64,000 nt of DNA from Hydrogenovibrio sp. SC-1 (GTDB lineage Bacteria; Pseudomonadota; Gammaproteobacteria; Thiomicrospirales; Thiomicrospiraceae), in NCBI RefSeq assembly GCF_002848135.1, contig NZ_PKGB01000004.1:112953-176952 (forward strand). The letters are read 5' to 3'. Shown in pieces: positions 28,294-36,875 of this stretch. Position 1 is the first letter of the stretch. Every line of letters begins with the position of its first letter. The notes under the pieces are model-generated. The model was not told the DNA's origin and ran no database searches. It saw only the letters and a program-made list of their open reading frames with translations. Made by a program: the position numbers and the translations under genes.

Positions 28294-29176
28294 TCAAGCA
28301 GCTGGATTAAGAGCAATGCAAATGAGTAATCATAGTGAGTCAAAAGTGAGTTCAGAACGAAAAAGCAAGCCTGTTAGAGTGATTGCCGTTGCCAGTGGTA
28401 AAGGCGGTGTTGGTAAAACCAATGTGTCGGTTAATTTGGGCGTGAGTTTAAGTAAATTAGGCAATCGTGTGTTACTCATGGATGCCGATATGGGGTTAGC
28501 TAACGTTGACATTATGCTAGGGCTACAAACCAAGTATAATTTATCACACGTGCTTGACGGTGAAAAAACGCTTAAAGAGATTATGGTCAGTGCGCCAGGC
28601 GGTCTTCGAGTGATCCCAGCGGCTTCAGGTGTCAAAAGAATGGCACAATTAACGCCCATGGAGAATGCGGGGATTATTAATGCATTTTCAGAATTAGATG
28701 GTATTCTGGATGTTTTGATCGTTGATACGGCTGCTGGTATCGCTGACAGTGTCGTCAGTTTTTGTCGCGCATCACAAGAAGTGGTGGTGGTTGTAACTGA
28801 TGAACCTGCTTCTATGACCGATGCTTATGCTTTAATTAAGGTTCTTAGCCGAGAATATAAGCTGAATAATTTTAAATTATTGGCCAATATGGCAAGATCA
28901 GAAAAACATGGTAAGATGCTGTTCGATAAGTTTGCGCAGGTCTGTGAGCAGTTTTTGGATGTGTCGATTGAGTATTTGGGAACCGTTCCATTTGATCATG
29001 ATTTGAGAGAGGCCATTCAAAAACAGTCACCAGTGACGATTGCAAACCCGATGAGTGAATCAGCAAAAGCCTTTAGACAGATCGCTCAAAAAATTGACCA
29101 TTGGCCAATTCCAACAGATGTGACAGGTTATTTACAGTTTTTTGTAGAAAGTTTGTTTCAAGCACCCTCTGAATAG
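28283..29176 (+). CDS. flhG: Flagellar number regulator FlhG (FleN), MinD-like ATPase
   Basis: FlhG limits flagellar number and stimulates FlhF. It has 297 residues. The N-terminus carries the FlhF-activating motif DQAAGLRAM (residues 4-12), which supports the start at 28283 inside flhF. The deviant Walker A is ASGKGGVGKTNVSVNLG near residue 37-53, with DADMGLANVD after it and IVDTAAGI further on. The last 30 residues form the expected membrane-targeting tail. In Pseudomonas and Vibrio the homologue also restrains the flagellar master regulator. Confidence 0.97.
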   Translation: MHNDQAAGLRAMQMSNHSESKVSSERKSKPVRVIAVASGKGGVGKTNVSVNLGVSLSKLGNRVLLMDADMGLANVDIMLGLQTKYNLSHVLDGEKTLKEIMVSAPGGLRVIPAASGVKRMAQLTPMENAGIINAFSELDGILDVLIVDTAAGIADSVVSFCRASQEVVVVVTDEPASMTDAYALIKVLSREYKLNNFKLLANMARSEKHGKMLFDKFAQVCEQFLDVSIEYLGTVPFDHDLREAIQKQSPVTIANPMSESAKAFRQIAQKIDHWPIPTDVTGYLQFFVESLFQAPSE

Positions 29177-29194
29177 TTAAGGAATCAGTTCTTT

Positions 29195-29920
29195 ATGACA
29201 GGTACACAGGCTTACGCAAATGTTCATAAGCACACCGCGGGTGAGGTGATTGATATCGAAGCATTTTTACCCTTGGTTAAGCGTATTGCTTATCATTTAA
29301 AGGGACGTTTGCCTGACAGTGTGATGGTAGATGATTTGATTCAGTCGGGTGTCATTGGCTTGATTGAGTCTTCGCAAAAGTTTGATGCAACGCAAGGTGC
29401 CAGTTTTGAAACTTATGCTGGGATTCGCATTCGTGGGGCAATGTTGGATGAAATTCGCAAAGGGGATTGGACGCCCAGGTCTGTGTATCGTAAATCAAGA
29501 GAAGTGTCGGACGCTATCGCTCAGGTAGAAGCGGAAAAGGGGCGAGAGGCAAGGGATGAAGAAGTAGCGGAAGCTTTAGGTATCACCTTGAAAGATTATT
29601 ACCATATTTTACAAGATACCAACGCGACGCAATTGCTTTCAATTGACCAGCCCGATCATGATGAATTATCAGAAGATCGCATGGTCGGTCAACTTAAAAC
29701 GCCAATTGCCGAGTTGGCGGAGTCTGATTTTCAAGGTGCCTTAGCAACTCAGATTGAACAGTTACCTGAGAAAGAAAAATTGGTGATGGCTCTGTATTAT
29801 GATGAAGAGCTTAACTTAAAAGAAATTGGGGAAGTTTTAGAGGTCAGTGAATCTCGCGTTAGCCAGATTCATAGCCAAGCAATAAAACGCTTGAAAGCAC
29901 GGCTTAAAGATTGGATGTAA
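29195..29920 (+). CDS. fliA: Flagellar sigma factor sigma-28
   Basis: FliA directs late flagellar and chemotaxis genes. It has 241 residues with region 2 (LVKRIAYHLKGRLPDSVMVDDLIQSG), region 3 and a region 4 helix-turn-helix (LNLKEIGEVLEVSESRVSQIHSQAIKRLK). It follows flhG by 18 bases, the order seen in polar-flagellated gammaproteobacteria (flhA-flhF-flhG-fliA-cheY-cheZ-cheA). The anti-sigma factor gene flgM is not in this window. Confidence 0.98.
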   Translation: MTGTQAYANVHKHTAGEVIDIEAFLPLVKRIAYHLKGRLPDSVMVDDLIQSGVIGLIESSQKFDATQGASFETYAGIRIRGAMLDEIRKGDWTPRSVYRKSREVSDAIAQVEAEKGREARDEEVAEALGITLKDYYHILQDTNATQLLSIDQPDHDELSEDRMVGQLKTPIAELAESDFQGALATQIEQLPEKEKLVMALYYDEELNLKEIGEVLEVSESRVSQIHSQAIKRLKARLKDWM

Positions 29921-29939
29921 AAGGATTTGAGGAAAAGAA

Positions 29940-30353
29940 ATGCAAATCGATAGAAATATGAATATTTTAGTGGTGGATGATTTTTCAACAATGCGAAGAA
30001 TCGTCAAAAATTTGCTCAAAGAACTCGGGTTTAGTAAGTTTGATGAAGCGGATGATGGTGCCACGGCTTGGCCGATGATTCAAAGTGGTAAGTATGACTT
30101 TATCGTCAGTGACTGGAATATGCCACAAATGACAGGTATAGATTTGCTTAGAAATGTCCGAAAGCACGAAAAACTAAAGGATACCCCTTTTTTGTTGATT
30201 ACCGCTGAGGCGAAACGATCACAAATCTTAGAGGCTGCTGAAGCTGGTGTTGATGGTTATATCGTTAAGCCTTTCACTGCAGCAACCTTGAACGGGAAAA
30301 TTCAAAAAATCTTTGAGCGGGTTGCTGAACGACAAAAACAAGCAGGTAGTTAA
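29940..30353 (+). CDS. cheY: Chemotaxis response regulator CheY
   Basis: Phosphorylated CheY binds the flagellar switch and reverses rotation. It has 137 residues in a single receiver domain. The acidic pair is in LVVDDFSTMRR, the phosphoacceptor is Asp-58 (IVSDWNMPQ), and Thr and Lys are in LLITAEAKR and YIVKPF. A possible alternative start is ATG 29958 (MNILVVDD). It sits between fliA and cheZ and ends with a terminator-like hairpin. Confidence 0.96.
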   Translation: MQIDRNMNILVVDDFSTMRRIVKNLLKELGFSKFDEADDGATAWPMIQSGKYDFIVSDWNMPQMTGIDLLRNVRKHEKLKDTPFLLITAEAKRSQILEAAEAGVDGYIVKPFTAATLNGKIQKIFERVAERQKQAGS

Positions 30354-30379
30354 CATTTCGGGTTGTCAATGACGAATCA

Positions 30380-30414
30380 AAAAGCTTTATTCTTTTTAGA
30401 ATAAGGCTTTTTTT
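30380..30414 (+). terminator. Terminator between cheY and cheZ
   Basis: The left arm AAAAGCTTTATTCT (30380-30393) pairs with AGAATAAGGCTTTT (30398-30411), with one G-U pair, around TTTT, and a T-run follows. Being inside the operon, it probably attenuates rather than ends transcription, lowering cheZ relative to cheY. Confidence 0.75.
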
Positions 30415-30435
30415 GTAAGAAGGGGTAGGTTGCAA

Positions 30436-31089
30436 GTGAAAAATATTAAATTAGAGCAGGTTAAAGAGTTGCTGGTTACGTTAGAACAGCAAAACTACGA
30501 TGCGGCGTCTAGAGTGCTGGATGGAATTGTTGCTCACCGAGATAATGATTTACTGCATCAGGTCGAAGAAATCGCACACAATTTGCACGAAACTCTAGAT
30601 GGCTTTGGTGATGATGCAAAGCTGCTGCAACATACAAAACAAGATTTGCCCGATACCACTGAACGTTTACAGTATGTGATTGAAACCACTGAAGAGGCAA
30701 GTAATAAAACCCTGTCGTCCGCCGAAAACGGTTTAGCCTTATTGGAAACCTTAGCTGACTCTATTGATGGTGCTTCTCAGCGAAAATTGATTGAAGATGC
30801 CAAACATGAATTGAATGAAATCATTATGGCGCAGTCATTTCAAGATTTAACGGGTCAGGTATTAAATCGTGTGATTATGCTGGTAGGCAGTGTAGAACAA
30901 AGCCTAGTTGATTTGATTGAGAAATCTGGCATTCAGTTGGATGATATTGTGATTTCACAACCATCAGCCCAGGATCATAAATCTCAAGAAATGAAAGGAT
31001 TAGGACCGAATGTTACGCAATCCAGTCAAAAAAATGTTGTGAAATCTCAACAAGATGTCGACGATTTACTAGATGACTTGGGCATCTAG
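30436..31089 (+). CDS. cheZ: CheY-P phosphatase CheZ
   Basis: CheZ removes phosphate from CheY and so resets the signal. It has 217 residues, almost all helical. The catalytic region AQSFQDLTGQVLNRVI, with Asp and Gln, is near residue 135, and the C-terminal CheY-binding peptide QQDVDDLLDDLGI is present. I chose GTG 30436 (MKNIKLEQVKELL); TTG 30430, two codons earlier, is equally close to the AGGGGTAGG ribosome site. The gene is 5' bounded by the hairpin at 30380-30414. Confidence 0.93.
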   Translation: MKNIKLEQVKELLVTLEQQNYDAASRVLDGIVAHRDNDLLHQVEEIAHNLHETLDGFGDDAKLLQHTKQDLPDTTERLQYVIETTEEASNKTLSSAENGLALLETLADSIDGASQRKLIEDAKHELNEIIMAQSFQDLTGQVLNRVIMLVGSVEQSLVDLIEKSGIQLDDIVISQPSAQDHKSQEMKGLGPNVTQSSQKNVVKSQQDVDDLLDDLGI

Positions 31090-31142
31090 TGTCGAGCACT
31101 AAACGGGTTCAATTTTATTTAGAAAGCATTCTTTCTTCGCTA

Positions 31143-31158
31143 TGGCATAGACATTGCT
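31143..31158 (+). promoter_or_regulatory. Probable sigma-54 promoter upstream of cheA
   Basis: TGGCATAGACATTGCT matches the -24/-12 pattern well. GG at 31144-31145 and GC at 31156-31157 are exactly ten bases apart, and TGGCA and TTGCT are both complete. It lies 89 bases before cheA in the only sizeable gap (157 bases) between cheZ and cheA. Confidence 0.65.
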
Positions 31159-31246
31159 AATCTCTTAACTATTGAAATAGTAACATTTTTTAGTGATAGC
31201 TTTTTGACAGAGCGGTTAGCGCTAAAAAGATTAAGAGGGTTTTATT

Positions 31247-33289
31247 GTGGATGAAGAAATCTTACAGGACTTTTTAGTCGAAGCCGGAGAGTTGGTAGAG
31301 CAACTTGATGAACAATTGGTTGAACTAGAACATTCGCCAACGGATTCGGATTTGCTCAATGCCATTTTTCGTGGTTTTCATACCATTAAGGGTGGTGCTG
31401 GTTTTCTTGGGGTAACACCTTTGATTGAAGTCTGTCATCGAGCTGAAAATGTGTTTGATAAGATTCGCAATGGGGATGTCTCTTATGATGCTACCGCTGC
31501 GGATGTCATCATGCGTGCTTTTGATGTTATTTCAGACTATATTGGTCAATTGAATGACGGGGAAAGAGAGCTCGAAGAGGCTGATCAGGACTTGCTGGCT
31601 GAGTTGGATCAACTCTGGAAAGGCGAAGCGGTGAAACCTGAAGCCGCCGCTGAAGCACCGACATCGGTGGATGAACCAAAACTCTCTTTACCTGAAAGGG
31701 TTGATCCTGATGGCGAAATTTCTGATGATGAATTTGAAGCGCTTTTGAATCAGCGTGATGCGCTGACGGGTGATTCTGAAGAACATACGCCAAAGCTGCA
31801 ATTACCAGAAGGGGTCGACCCTGACGGTGAAATTTCTGATGATGAATTTGAAGCGCTTTTAAATCAGAGAGATGCGCTGACATCAGCGGATGAACCCCCA
31901 GCTGATAAGCTTCAATTGCCTGAAGGAGTGGATCCGGATGGTGAAATTACCGATGATGAATTTGAAGCTTTATTGCAGCAGCGAGATAGTTTGCAGTTGG
32001 ATGCGGAACCGAAGGTTGAAACTCAGCCAGCGCCACAACCAAAGCCTCAGCCAAAACCTGAAACACCGACCCCATCTAAGAGTACAAAGCCACCTGCTAA
32101 GGAAGAAAAAGCCCCTGCTAAAGCTAATACTGAATCGACTGTTCGTGTTGATACGCGGCGCTTAGATGAAATTATGAATTTGGTGGGTGAGTTAGTTTTG
32201 GTTCGGAATCGTTTATTAACCTTAAAGGGGAATAAGCAGACGGAAGAAGACCTATCGAATGCAGTGGCAAATTTAGATCACGTCACCACTGATTTGCAAT
32301 CTTCAGTGATGAAAACACGGATGCAGCCAGTTAAAAAAGTCTTTGGGCGTTTTCCACGCGTGGTTCGAGATCTAGCAAGGAAGCTGGGTAAAGAAATTGA
32401 ATTGGAATTACAAGGTGAAGAAACAGATTTGGATAAAAATCTGGTTGAAGCCCTTGCCGATCCGCTTGTCCACTTGGTTCGTAATTCGGTTGATCATGGC
32501 ATAGAAATGCCAGATGATCGTGAGCAGGCCAATAAGCCTCGAAAAGGGACTGTGATTTTGGCAGCCGAGCAAGAAGGTGATCACATATTACTGTCGATTA
32601 CCGATGATGGTAAAGGAATGGACCCCGATGTATTACGCCGTAAAGCGGTAGAAAAGGGCATGATGGATGAGGTCAGTGCAGGTCAATTAGATGATAAATC
32701 GGCATTTGAATTAATTCTGTCAGCCGGCTTTTCGACAGCAGATCAGATTAGCGATATTTCTGGTCGTGGGGTTGGAATGGATGTGGTTAAGAATATGATT
32801 ACCAAGCTGAATGGGAGTATCGATATTCATTCCGTTTTGGGCGAAGGGACACAAATTAAAATCCGTGTGCCTTTAACCTTGGCCATATTACCGACCTTGA
32901 TGGTGTCATTTGATGACGATAGCTATGCCATTCCATTAACGAGTGTGCAAGAAATATTTGATTATGATGCAGATCAAACTAATCGAATAGACGGACAAAT
33001 GATGGTTCGGCTGCGTGAAAAAAGCATTCCATTATTATTTTTGCAAGAATGGTTAAACCCGAACTCGAATAAGGAAGGGTTCACTGGAGATAAGGTCATT
33101 ATTGTGTCGGTTGGTAATCAACGTGCAGGACTGGTTGTGGATCAGGTCGATGGTCAAGAAGAGGTGGTGATCAAACCTTTAGGTGTGATGATGAAGCATT
33201 TACAAGGTTACGCTGGCGCCACGATTACGGGTAATGGGAATATTGCATTAATTTTAGACTTGCCAGGTGTGGTCGAGCGTTTTCAATAA
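31247..33289 (+). CDS. cheA: Chemotaxis histidine kinase CheA with three linker repeats
   Basis: CheA phosphorylates CheY and CheB in response to receptors. It has 680 residues: an HPt domain with His-45 (FRGFHTIKGGAGFLG), a variable linker, a dimerisation helix pair (RRLDEIMNLVGELVLVRNR near 305), an ATPase domain with VRNSVDHGIE and DDGKGMD, and a C-terminal CheW-like domain. The linker has three 38-residue repeats from about 146 to 259, each built on LPEGVDPDGEISDDEFEALL, then a Pro/Lys-rich stretch. The P2 domain typical of E. coli CheA is not evident. Starts with GTG 31247, with AAGAGGG eight bases upstream. A sigma-54-type promoter precedes it. Confidence 0.97.
   Translation: MDEEILQDFLVEAGELVEQLDEQLVELEHSPTDSDLLNAIFRGFHTIKGGAGFLGVTPLIEVCHRAENVFDKIRNGDVSYDATAADVIMRAFDVISDYIGQLNDGERELEEADQDLLAELDQLWKGEAVKPEAAAEAPTSVDEPKLSLPERVDPDGEISDDEFEALLNQRDALTGDSEEHTPKLQLPEGVDPDGEISDDEFEALLNQRDALTSADEPPADKLQLPEGVDPDGEITDDEFEALLQQRDSLQLDAEPKVETQPAPQPKPQPKPETPTPSKSTKPPAKEEKAPAKANTESTVRVDTRRLDEIMNLVGELVLVRNRLLTLKGNKQTEEDLSNAVANLDHVTTDLQSSVMKTRMQPVKKVFGRFPRVVRDLARKLGKEIELELQGEETDLDKNLVEALADPLVHLVRNSVDHGIEMPDDREQANKPRKGTVILAAEQEGDHILLSITDDGKGMDPDVLRRKAVEKGMMDEVSAGQLDDKSAFELILSAGFSTADQISDISGRGVGMDVVKNMITKLNGSIDIHSVLGEGTQIKIRVPLTLAILPTLMVSFDDDSYAIPLTSVQEIFDYDADQTNRIDGQMMVRLREKSIPLLFLQEWLNPNSNKEGFTGDKVIIVSVGNQRAGLVVDQVDGQEEVVIKPLGVMMKHLQGYAGATITGNGNIALILDLPGVVERFQ
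31682..32020 (+). repeat. Three tandem 114-bp repeats within cheA
   Basis: Near-identical units begin at 31682, 31796 and 31910, a strict period of 114 bases (38 residues). The conserved core VDPDGEIxDDEFEALL is unchanged apart from one Ser/Thr exchange, while the short spacers differ. The synonymous changes between units show that selection has kept the peptide, not only the DNA. Confidence 0.95.
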
Positions 33290-33306
33290 TTAAGGGAGTC
33301 GGTTAA

Positions 33307-33819
33307 ATGGCAACTCAATCCAATTTACAACCGTATGGTCATCAAATAGAAGAATTCTCTTTGAATGATGATGTAGATGAAAAGTATTCAGGCCCTAGCC
33401 TTAGATGTGTTTTATTCTACCTAGATTCAGAGCTTTATGGCATCAATGTTAGAAAGATTCGAGAGGTACTCAGAGTTGGCAATATTCGGCGAGTTGAAGG
33501 GTCAGCATACAATGTTTTGGGCGTGATTAACGTACGTGGGGTCATTGTGACGGTCGTTGATACGCGCCTAACTTATGGACTCTCGCCAAAGTCAGTTGAT
33601 GATGTCTCCAGAATCATTATTGTCGAGCTAGATAGTGATAACATTGTCGGTATGATGGTCGACTCCGTAATGGAAGTTAAAGACATCCCAGAAAAACAAT
33701 TTGAGTCTATGTCGGCTACTAAGGAAGGGGCGTCCCGTTATTTACAAGGTATCGCACATTATAATGGCGATGTGATTGTATTAATTGATGTGGACAATAT
33801 GTTTGCAGGTGCCAGTTAG
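33307..33819 (+). CDS. cheW: Chemotaxis coupling protein CheW
   Basis: This 170-residue protein couples MCPs to CheA. A 30-residue N-terminal extension precedes the CheW fold (CVLFYLDSELYGINVRKIREVL, then VLGVINVRGVIVTVVDTR and IIIVELDSDNIVGMMVDSVMEV). It follows cheA by 17 bases with AAGGGAG as ribosome site and ends at a strong terminator, so cheA-cheW form one unit. It is the most likely main partner of CheA. Confidence 0.95.
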   Translation: MATQSNLQPYGHQIEEFSLNDDVDEKYSGPSLRCVLFYLDSELYGINVRKIREVLRVGNIRRVEGSAYNVLGVINVRGVIVTVVDTRLTYGLSPKSVDDVSRIIIVELDSDNIVGMMVDSVMEVKDIPEKQFESMSATKEGASRYLQGIAHYNGDVIVLIDVDNMFAGAS

Positions 33820-33849
33820 ACCTCTAGCTGTTGCGAGTCAAACGCATTT

Positions 33850-33879
33850 AAAACGACCAGGCCTGGTCGTTTTTTTTTT
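33850..33879. terminator. cheA-cheW terminator built on the CCAGGCCTGG palindrome (copy 6)
   Basis: AAAACGACCAGG (33850-33861) and CCTGGTCGTTTT (33862-33873) are perfectly self-complementary, with the palindrome core at 33857-33866 and a T-run to 33879. It separates the convergent cheW and FlhB-tail genes and can work in both directions, though the long T-run favours the plus strand. Confidence 0.9.
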
Positions 33880-33914
33880 GCTAAAGCCACTAAACGAGTC
33901 CGATTTTAAGTTGT

Positions 33915-34208
33915 CTATTTTCTGCTGGGAATAGGTTTGTCAGAAAGTTGGTAAGCAAAGATTAATACTTGGACAACAGCTTCATACAGAAGTTCAGGGA
34001 TCTCATGGTCAAGCTCAACCTGAGACAGAAGTTGGACCAATTGGTGGTCTTCTTTAATGGGGATGTTGTTTTCTTCGGCAATCTTAATGATTTGCTCTGC
34101 CAAAGCACCGGACCCTTTTGCCGTTACTATTGGAGCAGACTCGCCATCATATTGAAGACTGATGGCGACTTTTTGATCAAGGGTGATTGTTTGTGGAGGG
34201 GTAGCCAT
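33915..34208 (-). CDS. FlhB C-terminal-domain-like protein (FhlB/FlhX type)
   Basis: This 97-residue soluble protein resembles only the cytoplasmic tail of FlhB: VAISLQYDGESAPIVTAKGSGALAEQIIKIAEENNIPIKE followed by LYEAVVQVLIFAYQL. It lacks the membrane helices and the NPTH cleavage site, as FhlB-type proteins do. Such proteins can replace the C-terminal FlhB fragment in export switching. It is the last gene of a five-gene minus-strand set headed by a FliK-like gene, and FliK acts on FlhB, so a role in hook-length switching is plausible. Confidence 0.85.
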   Translation of the reverse strand: MATPPQTITLDQKVAISLQYDGESAPIVTAKGSGALAEQIIKIAEENNIPIKEDHQLVQLLSQVELDHEIPELLYEAVVQVLIFAYQLSDKPIPSRK

Positions 34209-34234
34209 AAGCTTATGACAGACTGACTTGAGAC

Positions 34235-34516
34235 TTAGCTCGCCAGTAAGAGTTTATCCACTAGACCGATTTTTTTTGCGCCATTGAGTACTTCGTCAGT
34301 TACGCCATCCCAAACAATATTTTTTTGCTTGTCTTGTGCATATTTAATGAGAGATAACAGTGCCTGAAGCCCAGAGGTGTCAATCGATTCAACTTTAGTT
34401 GCATTAATTTTATAAGTCTCAGAATCAGATTCAAAGGCGATCTTGAGTTCCCTAAACTGTTCTTCAATATGATGAATGGTCAAGTTTTCAGGTAGTTCAA
34501 TGATGTTTTCGCTCAT
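34235..34516 (-). CDS. STAS-domain protein
   Basis: This 93-residue protein is a lone STAS domain, the fold of anti-sigma-factor antagonists. The segment KINATKVESIDTSGLQALLSLI contains the Ser (about residue 48) that would be phosphorylated in SpoIIAA-like proteins. No anti-sigma kinase is nearby. Its neighbours are a receiver protein and a CheW, so it probably feeds into chemotaxis or flagellar signalling. It starts 32 bases after the receiver gene stop, with GAGG-like sequence upstream. Confidence 0.85.
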   Translation of the reverse strand: MSENIIELPENLTIHHIEEQFRELKIAFESDSETYKINATKVESIDTSGLQALLSLIKYAQDKQKNIVWDGVTDEVLNGAKKIGLVDKLLLAS

Positions 34517-34548
34517 TATAAACCTCTAGCAAATTTGGTTGTAATACG

Positions 34549-34911
34549 TTATAAAACTCGACTAATGACAGAGAGCAATTTTTCAGGGCTAAAGGGCTTT
34601 ACAATCCAACCTGTTGCGCCAGCTTCCTTTCCTTTGGTCTTCATGTCGCCAGACGATTCTGTGGTTAGACATAGAATAGGAGTGAATTTGTAATTGGGGA
34701 GCGAAGTTCTCAGTGCTTGAATCAGTTCAATGCCATTCATGTTTGGCATATTGATATCTGTAACCACCAAATCAAACTGTTCTCTTTTGGCAATGTCTAA
34801 AGCAATCGCCCCATCTTCAGCTTCGGTGACATCGTGACCAGCCGATTTGAGTGACATACTAACCATTTGACGCATAGATTTAGAGTCGTCAACTGCAAGA
34901 ATTTTAGACAT
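34549..34911 (-). CDS. CheY-like single-domain response regulator
   Basis: This 120-residue receiver domain has the acidic pocket (ILAVDDSKSMRQMV), phosphoacceptor Asp near residue 52 (VVTDINMPNMNG), then LCLTTESSG and the Lys in WIVKPFSPE. It is a second CheY distinct from the one at 29940. CheY-like proteins beside STAS and CheW may act as a phosphate sink or a separate output. Starts ATG 34909-34911 with an AGGATAAC site upstream on the minus strand. Confidence 0.93.
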   Translation of the reverse strand: MSKILAVDDSKSMRQMVSMSLKSAGHDVTEAEDGAIALDIAKREQFDLVVTDINMPNMNGIELIQALRTSLPNYKFTPILCLTTESSGDMKTKGKEAGATGWIVKPFSPEKLLSVISRVL

Positions 34912-34967
34912 TGTTATCCTCTCAATAATTCATTAAACGATATTTTAAAATTTCAATAATTATACAA

Positions 34968-35498
34968 TTATTCATCCGTTGCAAGGCATTTTTTGATTTC
35001 TTTCAAAATGCCATTACTGACAAGTTGGTCTATGTGGAGCACGATGACCATTTTATCGGAAAAAGTTGCAAGTCCGCGCACATACTCTGTGTGGATACTT
35101 CCCGCAATTTCGGGTGAAACCTGTAGTGCGTTTAAGTCAATAGTATGTACATCTGAAACGCCATCGACAACGATGCCAATAATTTTTTGAATCCCTGTTT
35201 GCTCGTCAGCGGCACGAAGAATAATCACAACGGTGCTTTCGTCGTAAGTAATCTTATCAAGACCAAACCGAACACGCAAATCAATCACAGGGACTACGGC
35301 TCCACGAAGATTAATGACGCCCATTACATAATCAGGCGAGTTGGGTATTTCGGTCGTTCTTTCCCAACCTTTAATTTCTTGCACTCTAAGAATGTCCACA
35401 CCATATTGTTCGTCGCCCAACAGAAAGCTTAGGATTTGATTGTCCGCATCACTGTGTTGGTTGATTTGCTCTTGAACGTTTTCGATATTTTCGCTCAT
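34968..35498 (-). CDS. CheW-like chemotaxis coupling protein (third copy)
   Basis: This 176-residue protein carries the CheW fold with QILSFLLGDEQYGVDILRVQEIKGW, YVMGVINLRGAVVPVIDLRVRFG and IIGIVVDGVSDVHTIDL. It is closer in pattern to the orphan CheW at 10869 (both share VQEI-GW and a D-L-LQ-P segment) than to the cheW after cheA. It leads three minus-strand signalling genes behind the FliK-like gene. Confidence 0.95.
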   Translation of the reverse strand: MSENIENVQEQINQHSDADNQILSFLLGDEQYGVDILRVQEIKGWERTTEIPNSPDYVMGVINLRGAVVPVIDLRVRFGLDKITYDESTVVIILRAADEQTGIQKIIGIVVDGVSDVHTIDLNALQVSPEIAGSIHTEYVRGLATFSDKMVIVLHIDQLVSNGILKEIKKCLATDE

Positions 35499-35651
35499 GT
35501 TTCGGCCTCATAATAAATGATTCGCTTACCCTTAAATATGCCAAATAACTTACCTTATTTAGCTAAAAAGGTCTAGTGATAATCAAGTCGATTTTATATT
35601 AAATATTAAATTGACCTCTTTTCCGTGGGAATTGATCGTGTATTGATGAAT

Positions 35652-36698
35652 CTAAATATGAATATCAATCAGTGCCACTTTTTTGGCATGAGCGGTCATG
35701 GTGGGTTTTTGCTTGGTAATCAGTAGCTGTGATAGATGAATATCAGCCTCCTTGAATGCTTCTTCCAGTTCGGGGAATGCGGATTCGATTTGCTGTTCAA
35801 GTGACTGGTTGTCTGCCCAGAAGCTCATTGATACATTTTCGTCTTGTAATGTCAATTTAGTGGTGATTTCTCCCTGTTCTAACTCTAGATTGAGCAGCGT
35901 TTCCCAGACCGGTTCCGTTTGCGTCTTAATTTTACGGATGTCAATCGAGATTTCTTGGAATTGACGATTAGGTTGAAGTGGTAATTGAATGCTCACCATG
36001 CTTGGGTTTTCGAAAGCTTGTAATTGTTGTAGCGTTAATTTATTTAGGGTTTGGTGAATGGCTTTAGAAAGCTTAAGTAAGTCGGTTTCTTTGTTAGCAT
36101 TCTGTTGTTGGGTGAGCGCTAATAATTGCAATAGTTTCGCTTTAATATCGCCTTTGGCGGGTTTTCCTTGCTTGGCCAAGGTGTTTTCTAAAAATAGTCC
36201 ACTAGTGAGTAGTTGGTTTTTAAGGTCCTTAGCGGTAAGTTGGCCACTGGGGCGGAAAAGCTGTTCAAACAGCTGCGTGAGGTGAGTTTGAATCACCGCC
36301 GGAAAACTGGCATTTTGGCTCAGTTGGAAAAGTTGCTGCAAACCTTGATTTACGGGCATCTGGTTCGGCAGGAGTTGCCGATAAGCAGCCTGAACCAATG
36401 CCTGGTTGTTTTGTGCTTGATTAGCAGTCGGTGGTGCTTTAGGCTGAGCTTGAAGCGTTAGAGTGGGGGTGAGTTGAGTCACCTTTACATCAAGTTGTTT
36501 CACGCCCTCAAGGTTTTGAGGGCTGGTAGCGGTTAAAGCGTTGCCAGCCAATGAAAAATGAACTTGGTTGCCAACCACTTTATTAACATTGATAGTATAG
36601 GTGCCGCCCAGTAGCAATTTCAACGCCTGTGGAGATGCACTGTTTAAGGTTGCGCCTTGTGAAGTGATGGTTGGGCCGTTGGTTGGGGAAACTGCCAT
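35652..36698 (-). CDS. FliK-like flagellar hook-length control protein
   Basis: This 348-residue protein has a low-complexity Gln/Thr/Ala/Pro-rich N-terminal half and a C-terminal domain (about 250-335) resembling the FliK/Flg_hook domain: WETLLNLELEQGEITTKLTLQDENVSMSFWA and QIESAFPELEEAFKEADIHLSQL. FliK measures hook length and then triggers the FlhB switch. Overall length is on the short side for FliK. The same operon ends with an FlhB-tail protein. A second, main fliK may exist elsewhere, so I withhold the symbol. Confidence 0.75.
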   Translation of the reverse strand: MAVSPTNGPTITSQGATLNSASPQALKLLLGGTYTINVNKVVGNQVHFSLAGNALTATSPQNLEGVKQLDVKVTQLTPTLTLQAQPKAPPTANQAQNNQALVQAAYRQLLPNQMPVNQGLQQLFQLSQNASFPAVIQTHLTQLFEQLFRPSGQLTAKDLKNQLLTSGLFLENTLAKQGKPAKGDIKAKLLQLLALTQQQNANKETDLLKLSKAIHQTLNKLTLQQLQAFENPSMVSIQLPLQPNRQFQEISIDIRKIKTQTEPVWETLLNLELEQGEITTKLTLQDENVSMSFWADNQSLEQQIESAFPELEEAFKEADIHLSQLLITKQKPTMTAHAKKVALIDIHI

Positions 36699-36875
36699 AA
36701 TTTGAGGAGCCTGATTTTATATCAATCTTCAACATCATAAACGGATGCCTTAGACGACGCAATACTTACTCACTGACTTTGCCGACGGCTTTTGTTCCTT
36801 TTTTGCCGAATCCGCTTTATAATTCAGTTCCTGTTTGTTTGCCAAAAAGACTCAACTGATTAAGGAAGTGAATTC

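Noticed and set aside
31527..31883. Minus-strand frame of 118 codons opposite cheA
   Set aside because: It is kept open by the tandem repeats of cheA on the other strand; its own repeats simply mirror them.
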